This document shows positions 45,253 through 54,455 of a stretch of DNA of 64,000 nt, piece after piece (position 1 is the stretch's first letter; the number at the start of each line of letters is the position of its first letter). The DNA is from Sphingobacteriales bacterium. GTDB taxonomy: Bacteria > Bacteroidota > Bacteroidia > Sphingobacteriales > Sphingobacteriaceae. Made by a program: the position numbers and the translations under genes. The stretch covers positions 1 through 64,000 of the forward strand of contig REAS01000043.1 in NCBI GenBank assembly GCA_004294495.1, given 5' to 3'. The notes under the pieces were generated by a model, which was given only the letters and a program-made list of their open reading frames with translations, had not been told where the DNA came from and did no database searches.

Positions 45253-46524
45253 TTAACCTATTACGGTGCCGTTTGGTATTACTGCATTTTTTTTAATTAC
45301 TACAATACCATCTTTTGCGGTGTAGGTATCGTAATCACCTTCTTTTATGTGTGCGCCACCGGTGATAGTTACATTATTGCCTATAAAGCAGTTTTTATCT
45401 AAAATAGCATTTTTAATTATGCAATTTTCACCAATACCTGTTAGTGGTTTTTGCGATTGGCGCAAACCTTCTATTTCTTCAATGGTTTGGTAATAATCGC
45501 TACCCATTATGTAACAATTTGATACGATGGTGTTATGCCCAATACGTGACCTTATACCTACTACACAGCGGGTTAACTCTTTTGCATGGATAATACAACC
45601 GTCGGATATAATGGTGTTTGTTAATATTGTACCCGATACTTTTGAGGGTGGCAACATTCGAGCTCTACTATATATAGGAGATTGGTCGAACAGGTTAAAT
45701 TTTGGTACATCATCGGTTAAGCCTAGGTTAGCTTCAAAAAACGAATCAATATTACCAATATCTGTCCAGTAACCTTCAAATTGGTAGCTTAAAATTTTGT
45801 TTATGCCAATAGCTTCGGGTATAATTTCGCCTCCAAAATCATGACGGAGATTACCTTCCAACATATCAATCAAAATTTTGCGGTTAAATAAATAAATACC
45901 CATTGATGCTAGGTGAATGCGATTTTGAGCCTGCATTTCTTCGCCCGTATCAGATACCCAATCTTTCAACAATGCTGCGGCGGGTTTCTCAATAAACGAT
46001 GTTATTTCTAAATCGTCGTTGGCTTTTAAAATACCAAAACTGGTTGCATCTTTTGCGTTTACAGGTATTGTTGCAATGGTAATATCGGCATTGCGGGCAA
46101 TATGCCTATCAACCATTTCGCTAAAATCCATTTGGTAAAGTTGGTCTCCTGATAGGATAAGCACATACTCAAACTCGTGTTGTTTTAAGTGGTGCAAACT
46201 TTGCCTTACGGCATCGGCAGTACCTTGATACCAACCTTTGTTATCTGGAGTTTGTTCGGCAGCTAAAATATCAACAAAAGCATCAGTAAAAACGCTAAAA
46301 TGGTAGGTGTTTTTAATGTGTTTGTTTAGCGATGCTGAGTTAAACTGGGTTAAAACAAAAATACGTTTTAAGCCAGAGTTTATACAGTTAGAAATGGGAA
46401 TATCAACCAACCTGTATTTACCGGCAATAGGTACTGCGGGTTTAGAGCGGCTGGCGGTTAACGGAAAAAGGCGTGAGCCTTGGCCACCTCCAAGAATAAT
46501 GGAGATTACTTTTTCTGATTTCAT
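45253..46524 (-). CDS. glgC: Glucose-1-phosphate adenylyltransferase
   Basis: A 423-aa enzyme making ADP-glucose from glucose 1-phosphate and ATP, the regulated step of glycogen synthesis. The nucleotidyltransferase domain begins IILGGGQGSRLFPLTASRSKPAVPI, with the fructose-bisphosphate/activator-type region RLVDIPISNCINSG and the catalytic loop region YQGTADAVRQ. A C-terminal left-handed beta-helix follows (about 300-423). Length is typical. It overlaps glgA by 4 bp (46521-46524), so the two are translationally coupled, with glgA first in the leftward operon. Confidence 0.96.
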   Translation of the reverse strand: MKSEKVISIILGGGQGSRLFPLTASRSKPAVPIAGKYRLVDIPISNCINSGLKRIFVLTQFNSASLNKHIKNTYHFSVFTDAFVDILAAEQTPDNKGWYQGTADAVRQSLHHLKQHEFEYVLILSGDQLYQMDFSEMVDRHIARNADITIATIPVNAKDATSFGILKANDDLEITSFIEKPAAALLKDWVSDTGEEMQAQNRIHLASMGIYLFNRKILIDMLEGNLRHDFGGEIIPEAIGINKILSYQFEGYWTDIGNIDSFFEANLGLTDDVPKFNLFDQSPIYSRARMLPPSKVSGTILTNTIISDGCIIHAKELTRCVVGIRSRIGHNTIVSNCYIMGSDYYQTIEEIEGLRQSQKPLTGIGENCIIKNAILDKNCFIGNNVTITGGAHIKEGDYDTYTAKDGIVVIKKNAVIPNGTVIG

Positions 46525-47942
46525 ATTGTGGTTTTTAAGCGGTTATATAATTGTATGTATTGGCTGGCCGATTGGGCCCAAGAGAAATTTAAACCCATTG
46601 CTTTCTTTCGTAAAGCGGCTGTTTTTTTGGTATTGGTGTAAAGTGTTATTGCCCGTTGTATGGCGTGGCTAACATCTTCGTTATTAGTGTTTTGAAAGCG
46701 AATTCCGTATCCTTCTTCTTCTTCTTCAAAATCTATTACAGTATCTTTTAAACCGCCAGTGCTACGTACAACTGGTATGGTTCCATATTTTAAGGCGTAG
46801 AGTTGGTTTAGGCCGCAGGGTTCAACCCTTGATGGCATTAAAATAAAATCGGCAGCGGCATAAATACGGTGCGATAGTTGCTCATCGTATCCTATAAAAA
46901 CATTGAAATTTTCGGATTTTGGGATAGCTGCCAACGCTTCTTCGATATACTTTTCGCCCGAGCCTAATACTAAAAAACTTACCTGCCCTTTAAATTGTTC
47001 TAAACAACTGCTAAATACTTGGGGTAAAATATCGGCTCCTTTTTCTAAAACCAAACGGCCTATAAAGGTAATTAAGGGTTTGCTATCATCTAACCCAAAC
47101 TGAGCACAAAGGTCTTTTTTATTGGCTTCTTTACCTTTTTTTTGTGTAGTAATGGTGTAATTGTGGGGTATCATTGTATCGGTTTTTGTATCCCAAACAT
47201 CGGTATCAATACCGTTAATAATACCTAAACCTTTATAGCTTTCCATCTCAAACAAGTGCTCTAAGTTATTTGAGTTTATTTTAAGTTCCTCTAAATAACC
47301 GGGCGACACAGTTGTGTAAACAGTACAGCATTTTACTGCTGTTGCCAGCGAGTTTATGCAACCGGCCCAATCTAACAAGCCTGTTTTACTGGCATCTACT
47401 TGGGGTAGGTAGTAAAATTTATCCCACCCAAACCAGCCTTGGTATTGTGCATTGTGTATGGTTAAAACGGTAGGTGTATTACGCAACGAATCGAACCTTG
47501 AAGAAAAATTTACTAAAAATGGTACTAAACCGCTATGATGATCGTGACAATGAAAAACATCAACTTTTATTTGTTGTGCAATTACCCACTCTAATACCGA
47601 AATTTGGTAGGCTATAAATTGCTCTATTTCATCGGGATAGCAGTAAACATCGGGCCTATCTATTAACCCGGGTATTTTTATTAGATATAATTCAAAACCT
47701 AAAACGTTGCTGGTTTCTTTTAAAACTTCGAAGTTAAAACCACGATTTCCCAAGTTAGATTGGCCATTATATACCGTTTCAAAAGTGTGGGTTTGGGTAA
47801 ATTTTTTATCGTAAAATGGTAAAACTACTTTGGCATCAACGCCTTTTTGTACCAAATATTTAGGTAATGCGCCAACAACATCGCCTAAGCCGCCAACTTT
47901 GGCAACTGGGTAACACTCGGCACTTAGGTGAAAAACTGTCAT
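46521..47942 (-). CDS. glgA: Glycogen synthase
   Basis: A 473-aa family GT5 enzyme that elongates alpha-1,4-glucan from ADP-glucose. The N-terminal signature KVGGLGDVVGALPKYL binds the nucleotide, and the C-terminal domain holds PSRVEPCGLNQLYALKYGTIP with the catalytic E-x7-E region. Length is normal for bacterial GlgA. It is first in the glgA-glgC operon. No branching enzyme, phosphorylase or debranching gene is in the window, so the rest of glycogen metabolism must be elsewhere. Confidence 0.95.
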   Translation of the reverse strand: MTVFHLSAECYPVAKVGGLGDVVGALPKYLVQKGVDAKVVLPFYDKKFTQTHTFETVYNGQSNLGNRGFNFEVLKETSNVLGFELYLIKIPGLIDRPDVYCYPDEIEQFIAYQISVLEWVIAQQIKVDVFHCHDHHSGLVPFLVNFSSRFDSLRNTPTVLTIHNAQYQGWFGWDKFYYLPQVDASKTGLLDWAGCINSLATAVKCCTVYTTVSPGYLEELKINSNNLEHLFEMESYKGLGIINGIDTDVWDTKTDTMIPHNYTITTQKKGKEANKKDLCAQFGLDDSKPLITFIGRLVLEKGADILPQVFSSCLEQFKGQVSFLVLGSGEKYIEEALAAIPKSENFNVFIGYDEQLSHRIYAAADFILMPSRVEPCGLNQLYALKYGTIPVVRSTGGLKDTVIDFEEEEEGYGIRFQNTNNEDVSHAIQRAITLYTNTKKTAALRKKAMGLNFSWAQSASQYIQLYNRLKTTI

Positions 47943-48332
47943 TAATAATTTGGTTTGATTGGGTACATATATAACAATAAAGTTTTGAACAAAATATTAA
48001 AAATATAATTTTCTCTTATTTTTTGCTTATTTGTAACAAGCCTAAATGTTTTTTTTAAATTGACTATTTTTTTGCCATTAATGTTGTGGTTTTTGTATTA
48101 TCGTTTTACTAAATAAAACCCTATTTGTACTTTATTACCCTAAAATATTTATAAAGTTTTAACTCTGACAATATATTTTTTAAGTTTTATCAATAGCAAA
48201 ACATATTTGAAAATATTTATAGTATAAGGCTTAATTCTGCTTATATAAAAGTGAGTAAGGCAAATTAAGGAAATGGTAAATAATTTATGCGCTTAAAATG
48301 TACAAATACAATAATTGCGTTTAAATACATTT

Positions 48333-48361
48333 TTTGTTATCCTTTTTTCCAACTAAATTTG
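48333..48361 (+). promoter_or_regulatory. Promoter of the 48420 gene
   Basis: TTTG (48333-48336), a 17-bp spacer and TAAATTTG (48354-48361) match the Bacteroidota consensus exactly, about 58 bp upstream of the start codon. Confidence 0.65.
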
Positions 48362-48405
48362 AAGCACTTACTTAAAATTAATTGTTTAGTTTTTTGTTAA
48401 TTTTT

Positions 48406-48411
48406 AAGGAG
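48406..48411 (+). promoter_or_regulatory. Strong Shine-Dalgarno sequence
   Basis: AAGGAG with an 8-base spacer before the ATG at 48420. Such a good match is unusual in this window, where most genes have none, and it fixes this start. Confidence 0.6.
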
Positions 48412-48419
48412 CAAAAAAA

Positions 48420-49412
48420 ATGAAAATCTTATTTGCAATACAAGGTACAGGCAACGGACACATTAGCCGAGCCCGAGAAATTATTCCATACCTGCAACAA
48501 CACGGCGAAGTTGATATACTTATAAGTGGCACCCAAGCCGATGTTAGCCTTACCCAACCTGTAAAATATCGGTTTCATGGCTTTAGTTTTGTTTTTGGCA
48601 AAAATGGAGGGGTAAACCACTGGCAAACATTTAAAATTATAAAATTATGGCAGTTTTGGAAAGATATGAATAGCATACCTTTAAGCGATTACAATTTAAT
48701 TGTAAACGATTTTGAACCTTTAACTGCTTGGGCTTGCAAATTAAAAAAGGTAAAAAGCGTATCGTTAAGTCACCAAGCATCATTTGTTTCAGCAAACACA
48801 CCAAAGCCTATAAAAGATGGGCCAAAATACGCTCAACTAATTTTAAAATATTACGCACCAACTAGCCATCATATTGGTTTCCATTTTAAGGCTTACGCCG
48901 ATTTTATTCACACACCTGTAATACGGTCTCAAATTAGAAACCTTGTACCACAAAATTTAGGTCATTACACCGTATATTTACCAGCAATTGACGATAAAAA
49001 ACTTTTAAAACACTTGCATGCTTTACCAAATATACAATGGCAAGTATTTAGCAAACACCAAAAAACGCCCTATCAATACGCCAACGTAAAAATAAATGCT
49101 ATTAATAACGAAGCATTTAATACCAGTTTAGCAAATTGCGAAGGTTTGTTAACAGGCGGTGGTTTTGAAGGCCCTGCCGAAGCTTTATTTTTAGGTAAAA
49201 AACTATTGATGGTACCCATGACCAACCAGTACGAGCAGGAATGCAATGCCGAAGCGGCCCGCCTTATGGGTGTAACTGTTGTAACTAGAATAAACAGACA
49301 CTTTGCAGGTAAACTAAAGCTTTGGGTGGCAAACAAAAACAAAGTAGCTGTAAATTTTATTGACGAAACAGAAGCTATTGTAGCGAATATGGTAAAAAAA
49401 TACGCCGAGTAG
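48420..49412 (+). CDS. Glycosyltransferase, MJ1255/VC2487 family
   Basis: A 330-aa GT-B-like protein. The N-terminus ILFAIQGTGNGHISRAREII resembles the acceptor region of MurG/UDP-glycosyltransferases, and the C-terminal TGGGFEGPAEALFLGKKLLM matches the donor-binding region. The MJ1255/VC2487 family is widespread and mostly uncharacterised, annotated as glycosyltransferase. It has an unusually good promoter and Shine-Dalgarno sequence. The HAD phosphatase gene follows after 38 bp in the same direction. Acceptor and donor are unknown. Confidence 0.8.
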   Translation: MKILFAIQGTGNGHISRAREIIPYLQQHGEVDILISGTQADVSLTQPVKYRFHGFSFVFGKNGGVNHWQTFKIIKLWQFWKDMNSIPLSDYNLIVNDFEPLTAWACKLKKVKSVSLSHQASFVSANTPKPIKDGPKYAQLILKYYAPTSHHIGFHFKAYADFIHTPVIRSQIRNLVPQNLGHYTVYLPAIDDKKLLKHLHALPNIQWQVFSKHQKTPYQYANVKINAINNEAFNTSLANCEGLLTGGGFEGPAEALFLGKKLLMVPMTNQYEQECNAEAARLMGVTVVTRINRHFAGKLKLWVANKNKVAVNFIDETEAIVANMVKKYAE

Positions 49413-49450
49413 TTTGGTGCGAATTTGTTAAAAACTAAAAATCCAACCAA

Positions 49451-50146
49451 TTGAAAAACAAAAAACACATTTTTTTTGACTTAGACCATACCATTTGGGA
49501 TTTTGATAAAAATGCCGAAGAAACCCTTTTCGAGTTATACAATAATTATCAACTTAAAAATTTAGGATTAAACTCGGTAGATGTTTTTGTAGAAACCTAC
49601 ACACAAAATAACCATGGTTTATGGTTAGATTATCATTTAGGGAAAATTAGTAAAGCTGTTTTAAGAGAAACTCGCTTTAAAAAAACATTTATCGACTTAG
49701 GGCTTTCGCCCGAACTTATTCCCGAAAATTTTGAAGAAGATTATGTTACTATTTGCCCAACAAAAACCAATTTGTTTGAGGGAGCACATAAAACTTTAGC
49801 TTATTTAAAAGAGAAATACCATTTACACCTTATATCAAACGGGTTTAAAGAAAGTACTGAGTATAAGGTAAAAAATACTGCTTTAACACCTTATTTTAAA
49901 AACGTAATCATATCTGAAGTGGTAGGTATAAATAAACCCGATAAAGCTATTTTTGAATATGCCCTAAATAAAGCTGGCGGTAAAATCAGCGAAAGCGTAA
50001 TGATAGGCGATAGCATAGAAGCCGATATACGTGGCGCAATGAGTTTTGGTATGGATGCAATTTTTTTTAACCCCAATAAATTAGACAAACCCACGGATGT
50101 AGTTTTCGAAATTTATAGCTTAAACGAACTACAAGAAAGGTTGTAA
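49451..50146 (+). CDS. YjjG family HAD hydrolase (pyrimidine nucleotidase type)
   Basis: A 231-aa HAD-superfamily phosphatase. Motif I is FFDLDHTIWDFDKN (nucleophile and acid Asp), motif II lies in LISNGFKE, Lys of motif III in NKPDKAIFEYAL, and motif IV in MIGDSIEADIRGAMSFGMD. The helical cap follows motif I. The best match is YjjG, a 5'-nucleotidase that clears non-canonical pyrimidine nucleotides. Start is TTG at 49451; the first residues KNKKHIFFDLDHT fit. It lies 38 bp after the glycosyltransferase gene, possibly in one operon. Confidence 0.88.
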   Translation: MKNKKHIFFDLDHTIWDFDKNAEETLFELYNNYQLKNLGLNSVDVFVETYTQNNHGLWLDYHLGKISKAVLRETRFKKTFIDLGLSPELIPENFEEDYVTICPTKTNLFEGAHKTLAYLKEKYHLHLISNGFKESTEYKVKNTALTPYFKNVIISEVVGINKPDKAIFEYALNKAGGKISESVMIGDSIEADIRGAMSFGMDAIFFNPNKLDKPTDVVFEIYSLNELQERL

Positions 50147-50244
50147 GTTATTAACAATAAAAGCATTACCAACAGCACTATAATTTAATACCAACTTAAC
50201 ATTTAAGATATTTTAAGTATACAAATTTGTAAAACTCAAAAATT

Positions 50245-50352
50245 ATGGTATCCGATTTTTTTTATCTTTCAATTGTTGCCATATTACTAATGGTAATTGC
50301 TGCTTTTTATTTTAGTCCTTTCGATTTTACTATTGAAGAAGAAAGAGATTAA
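50245..50352 (+). CDS. Possible 35-aa membrane peptide
   Basis: An ATG-started frame, MVSDFFYLSIVAILLMVIAA followed by FYFSPFDFTIEEERD. It is one transmembrane helix with an acidic tail. It lies in an otherwise empty 290-bp spacer between the YjjG-like and LpxH-like genes. I cannot name a family, and a frame this short may be chance, but its composition is convincingly membrane-like. Confidence 0.4.
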   Translation: MVSDFFYLSIVAILLMVIAAFYFSPFDFTIEEERD

Positions 50353-50435
50353 CCAAAAAACAAAGCTAACTAACAATAGGCTGCCAAACATTTGCCTACT
50401 AAAATTAAACTTCTTGAATTTTAACATCTAAATAT

Positions 50436-51284
50436 ATGCCAAAACGCGAAGTTGATATTGTTGTAATATCCGATGTGCATTTAGGCACTTACGGTTGCCA
50501 TGCAAAAGAGTTATTAAAATACCTAAAAAGTATAAAACCCAAAATGGTTATACTTAATGGCGATATTATTGATATTTGGCAGTTTAGCAAAAGATATTTT
50601 CCTGAGGCACACACCAAAGTCATCCGCCGCATATTAAAATTTGTTACCGATGGAGTGCCTGTGTATTATTTAACAGGCAATCACGACGAAATGCTACGTA
50701 AGTTTGCCGATTTTAATATGGGCGGCTTTCAGTTACTTAATAAATTGGTATTAAACCTTGGTGGTAAAAAAGCTTGGTTTTTTCATGGTGATGTTTTTGA
50801 TGTTACCATGCAACACTCTAAATGGCTAGCAAAATTAGGTGCTGTGGGTTACGATACATTGATAATAATTAACAGTATGGTTAACTGGTTTTTAACTAAA
50901 TTAGGTCGGGAAAAATTTTCTTTCTCGCAACACATAAAAGCCAGTGTAAAAGAAGCTGTAAAATTTATAAACCAGTTTGAGCAAACCGCTGCCGAACTGG
51001 CAATAGAAAAAGGGTATTCGTTTGTAATTTGTGGCCACATTCACCATGCCGAGATAAGAGAAATAATAACCGAAAAAGGCAGTGTTACCTACCTTAACTC
51101 GGGCGACTGGGTTGAAAGTTTAACATCATTGGAATATCACAATAAAGAATGGCAAATTTATAAATACAATCCCCAAGATTATTTGCAGGTTGTAGAAGAT
51201 GATGACAGTACCGATTCGGAAAATCTTGATTTGAAATTAGATGTTAATGAACTTTTTAAAAAATTTACCCAAGAGGTAGCGTAA
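50436..51284 (+). CDS. LpxH-like metallophosphoesterase (UDP-2,3-diacylglucosamine hydrolase family)
   Basis: A 282-aa calcineurin-type phosphoesterase. The metal-binding motifs are DVHLG (near residue 13), NGDIID (near 41), GNHDE (near 84) and GHIHH (near 199). The arrangement and length resemble the UDP-2,3-diacylglucosamine hydrolase family of lipid A synthesis, and Bacteroidota proteins of this kind are annotated that way. A longer C-terminal acidic tail (VEDDDSTDSENLDL) is not part of the catalytic fold. The gene stands alone. The exact substrate needs support; a general phosphoesterase is the safer reading. Confidence 0.82.
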   Translation: MPKREVDIVVISDVHLGTYGCHAKELLKYLKSIKPKMVILNGDIIDIWQFSKRYFPEAHTKVIRRILKFVTDGVPVYYLTGNHDEMLRKFADFNMGGFQLLNKLVLNLGGKKAWFFHGDVFDVTMQHSKWLAKLGAVGYDTLIIINSMVNWFLTKLGREKFSFSQHIKASVKEAVKFINQFEQTAAELAIEKGYSFVICGHIHHAEIREIITEKGSVTYLNSGDWVESLTSLEYHNKEWQIYKYNPQDYLQVVEDDDSTDSENLDLKLDVNELFKKFTQEVA

Positions 51285-51588
51285 AATCTAATTAAAATAA
51301 AAAAATATCTGACCAGTTTAATACTTCGAAAAAAACTTAAACGCTGTAAAGTTTTTCCGTTTAAAATCTTTAGCTTAGTTACTACATCTTAAGTAGAGCA
51401 TATTTAGAAATAAAAAAAGTTTTATAAGCTACTCGCACATCAAAACAAACCCAAATAACAAAAAGTTAGTTTAATTTGGTTGTGGTACGATTTTTAATCT
51501 ACAATTAAATAGATAGGTATATATGTTAAATTATATTGATAATTAACAATTATTTAGCACAACATCTTTAAAATTAAAATTCTATTGT
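51285..51588. other. Intergenic region, 304 bp
   Basis: No gene. An imperfect hairpin (AAAAAAACTT against AAGTTTTT, about 51330-51356) may be a weak terminator for the phosphoesterase gene. The remainder is AT-rich. Confidence 0.35.
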
Positions 51589-53427
51589 ATGAAAAAAATT
51601 TTGCTTTGGGTTATTGGTATTATATCTGTATTAATAATTACATTTTTTGTAGCAACTTTTTATGTTAAAAACAATTGGAAACCTTTGCTTGAGCAGCAAC
51701 TAAAAAGTGCAATTTTAAACTCTACCGATAGTTTGTATAGCATAAGCTACAAAAGCATTGATGTTAACCCATTAAGTGGCAATTTAAAGTTAGTTGAATT
51801 TAAATTAACACCCAATTTAAAGGTATATAACAAGCTAGTGGCATTACAAAAGGCACCCAATAATTTATTCCAACTTAATGTTGATAAGCTAGTTATTACA
51901 AAAGCAAATGCAAAAAAAGCAGTTGCCGAAAAAAAATTGAATATAGAAACAATAGAAATTAACCATCCACAACTTACCATAACTAATAAACGCCAAAGCT
52001 ATAACGATACCCTTTCTAAAGTAAAAAGCAATAAAACACTTTTTCAACTCATTAAAAATATTTTTGAAGAAGTGCAAGTAGGCAAAATAATGCTAAATGA
52101 TATTGATTTTACTCACATTAATAGCAACAAGAATAAAACAAAAAAAACTGCTATAAAAAATTTAAATATCTCTATAACCGATATTTTAGTGGATTCAATA
52201 TCTCAAAACGACTCTTCTAGGCTTTATTATACCAAAAGTATAGATATAAAATTAGAAGGATACAAAATTGCCACACCCGATAGTTTGTATTTTGTTAATG
52301 TTGATAGTTTAAATTTCTCGAGTTCTAAAAATATTTTAACTGTTAGCAAATTTAAATTAGAACCCCGTATGGGTGCAAATGCATTTTACCGAAAGGTTAA
52401 TTATGCTAAAGATTATTTTAATTTAACATTTAATAAATTGGTTTTTAGAAACATAGATTTTGATTTGTTTTTAAAACAACAAAAATTTAAAGCCGAAACC
52501 TTTAATATAACTAAAGCAAATATATCAGTTTACAATAATAACGCTTACCCCAAAAAACTGAACGATAAAACAGGCCGTTTTCCGCACCAACAGTTGTTAA
52601 AAGTGCCTTTAGAAATGAACATTTCAAAAATAAATTTGGCAAACGTAAACATTAGCTATACCGAGTACGATGCGGCAAGCAAAGAAACCGGTAAAATAAC
52701 TTTTAATAATACACGAGGCACAATTTATAATGTTACCAATAACGAAAACGATTTGGCTAAAAACAGTGTAATGGTAGCCAAATTACAATCTAACATTTTA
52801 AATAAAGCGCCACTAGATTTAACTTTTAAGTTTTTTATGAAAAGTAAAATTGGTGCATTTTCTTATGTGGGGGCTGTTGGTGCATTTGACGGCCGCATAG
52901 CCAACCAAATTGTAAGACCACTAGGTATGGCCGAAATTAAATCGTTAACTGTAAAAAAATTAGCTTTTAATGTAAATGCAAATCAATATAAAGCAAAAGG
53001 TAAAATGCGGTTTACTTATGCTAATTTAAAAGTCAACGTTTTAAAATTAGATACTAATGGAAAAATAAAAAAAATGGGTTTTATATCTAAATTAGCTAAC
53101 ATCTTTATTATTAGAACCGATAATCCAAATAATACTGGCGAATTTATAGCCGGAAATATTGCTTACTTGCGACCTAAAACAACTTCTTTTTTTAGTTTTT
53201 TATGGAAATCTTTGTTTATGGGCATCAAAGAAAGTGTGGGTGTAAACAAAGAAAAAGAAAAAAGTATAAATAAAAGCAGCGCTGCCATACAAAACTTATT
53301 AAGCAATATTAAAAACACCATGGATACTATAAAAAAACGTAGGGCCGAACGAAAAGAAAACAGAGAAATACGAAAACTTGAAAAGCAGCAACTAAAAATT
53401 GATACTACTAAAATTATAACGAAATAA
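51589..53427 (+). CDS. AsmA-like (DUF748-type) membrane-anchored protein
   Basis: A 612-aa protein with one N-terminal transmembrane helix (about 5-27) and a long beta-rich periplasmic part with repeated short motifs (for example SGNLKLVEFKLTP, INLANVNISYTEY). This pattern belongs to the AsmA/DUF748 group, thought to help move or organise phospholipids at the outer membrane. The last ~50 residues are strongly basic and coiled (KKRRAERKENREIRKLEKQQ). A small membrane protein gene follows after 74 bp. Function is inferred only from fold type. Confidence 0.65.
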   Translation: MKKILLWVIGIISVLIITFFVATFYVKNNWKPLLEQQLKSAILNSTDSLYSISYKSIDVNPLSGNLKLVEFKLTPNLKVYNKLVALQKAPNNLFQLNVDKLVITKANAKKAVAEKKLNIETIEINHPQLTITNKRQSYNDTLSKVKSNKTLFQLIKNIFEEVQVGKIMLNDIDFTHINSNKNKTKKTAIKNLNISITDILVDSISQNDSSRLYYTKSIDIKLEGYKIATPDSLYFVNVDSLNFSSSKNILTVSKFKLEPRMGANAFYRKVNYAKDYFNLTFNKLVFRNIDFDLFLKQQKFKAETFNITKANISVYNNNAYPKKLNDKTGRFPHQQLLKVPLEMNISKINLANVNISYTEYDAASKETGKITFNNTRGTIYNVTNNENDLAKNSVMVAKLQSNILNKAPLDLTFKFFMKSKIGAFSYVGAVGAFDGRIANQIVRPLGMAEIKSLTVKKLAFNVNANQYKAKGKMRFTYANLKVNVLKLDTNGKIKKMGFISKLANIFIIRTDNPNNTGEFIAGNIAYLRPKTTSFFSFLWKSLFMGIKESVGVNKEKEKSINKSSAAIQNLLSNIKNTMDTIKKRRAERKENREIRKLEKQQLKIDTTKIITK

Positions 53428-53466
53428 ATTTTTACAAAATTATACCATCAATACGCATCAATTTTA

Positions 53467-53474
53467 TATTTTTG
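53467..53474 (+). promoter_or_regulatory. Candidate -7 box for the 61-aa gene
   Basis: TATTTTTG matches TAnnTTTG, 27 bp upstream of the ATG at 53502. It overlaps a possible TTG start at 53472, which argues for the later start. No -33 match is seen. Confidence 0.4.
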
Positions 53475-53501
53475 CTGCTACAAAATAAATTAAATTTTTT
53501 T

Positions 53502-53687
53502 ATGGTAAACGCAAATAACCCAGCTCACATTCGCACAATTATTTTAGGCTTATTTATTACTTTATTTGGTGTTTACATTAAGCAAATTATACAGCACAAT
53601 ACACTAGTTGATATTGCAGGCTGGATAATTACCTTTTTAGGTGCAGGTGTTTCTATAGCTGGTGTTTTTAAAATATTAAAAGACTAA
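53502..53687 (+). CDS. Small two-helix membrane protein
   Basis: A 61-aa protein beginning MVNANNPAHIRTIILGLFIT. Two hydrophobic helices (about 13-27 and 37-57) are separated by the short polar loop KQIIQHNTLVD, and the end is KILKD. I start it at the ATG at 53502, because a TTG 30 bp upstream falls inside a promoter-like box. It follows the AsmA-like gene in the same direction with a 74-bp gap. No family recognised. Confidence 0.65.
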   Translation: MVNANNPAHIRTIILGLFITLFGVYIKQIIQHNTLVDIAGWIITFLGAGVSIAGVFKILKD

Positions 53688-53839
53688 AAAGCTTTTTAAT
53701 AGCCTTACTACTTTAAATTTAAAAACCCCAAAGTTGGTTTTTAAAACTCAAAGTACTTAAAATAATAATAGCTTGCCGTGTAATTTATTATTTAATTCCA
53801 CTACTGTATCTTATTTAAAATTATTTAAATATTGATATT

Positions 53840-54454
53840 TTAATTTATTAGAATTTCTTTGTCTAATGCCATTGTCCATTCGTTAAATAGTTGGTTTTCA
53901 AATTTTAAGGCAATAGCAGCGTGGGTTTCCCAATCAAGCGAAAACTCCTTTAATTGAGCCAGCATTTCTTCTAAATGCCCCTCCTCTTCTAAAATAATTG
54001 ATTTTACAGTTACTTTACTGCCCGCATTATCTAATGCACTTTGGTATATAGGGTACAACTCATCGGCCCTTACCTCTATTGCGTAAGTAACCAATAAATA
54101 AGCGGTAAACTTTAATTTAGATCCTGTTAACCCCAATTGTTTTTTTAAGTATTTACACACCAAAACATCTAAAACCGCTAAATAATATTTGCTACTTGCG
54201 GGGCTAATTAAGTATTGATTTTGGTAATTAGGACACAAATTTTCGCCAAGTTTAGCAATTTGCTTTTTTAAATAATAGGCATGACGGTGCTCTTCGGCGG
54301 CGTGTTTTAAAATAATAAGATTTACATTCTCTTTATCTTCAGATGCCGATATTTTGCGAGCACCTGCATTTTCCATAAACGACAAAGTATTTAACCACTT
54401 TGCGTGGATGCTGGGATTATTAACTATGGTATTAATGGTGTTGGTAAAATTCAT
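53840..54454 (-). CDS. Ferritin-like diiron protein adjacent to bioA
   Basis: A 204-aa all-helical protein with the full ligand set of a diiron carboxylate four-helix bundle: E28, E55 and H58 (AAEEHRHAY), E127 (AIEVRADEL), E157 and H160 (LEEEGHLEEM). That is the Glu, ExxH, Glu, ExxH pattern of ferritin-like oxygenases and oxidases. The family is not named. It begins 1 bp after the bioA stop on the same strand and must be co-transcribed with it. Characterised members of this fold include MiaE, rubrerythrin and fatty-acid oxidases. A role in biotin precursor chemistry is suggested by position only. Confidence 0.75.
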   Translation of the reverse strand: MNFTNTINTIVNNPSIHAKWLNTLSFMENAGARKISASEDKENVNLIILKHAAEEHRHAYYLKKQIAKLGENLCPNYQNQYLISPASSKYYLAVLDVLVCKYLKKQLGLTGSKLKFTAYLLVTYAIEVRADELYPIYQSALDNAGSKVTVKSIILEEEGHLEEMLAQLKEFSLDWETHAAIALKFENQLFNEWTMALDKEILIN

Positions 54455-54455
54455 A

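Larger units (their letters stand above)
47943..48419. other. Divergent intergenic region between glgA and a glycosyltransferase gene
   Basis: A 477-bp very AT-rich spacer with no gene. Its right end holds the promoter described at 48333-48361. The promoter for glgA should be at the left end, but no clean TAnnTTTG is seen there. There is no sign of an RNA gene. Confidence 0.5.
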
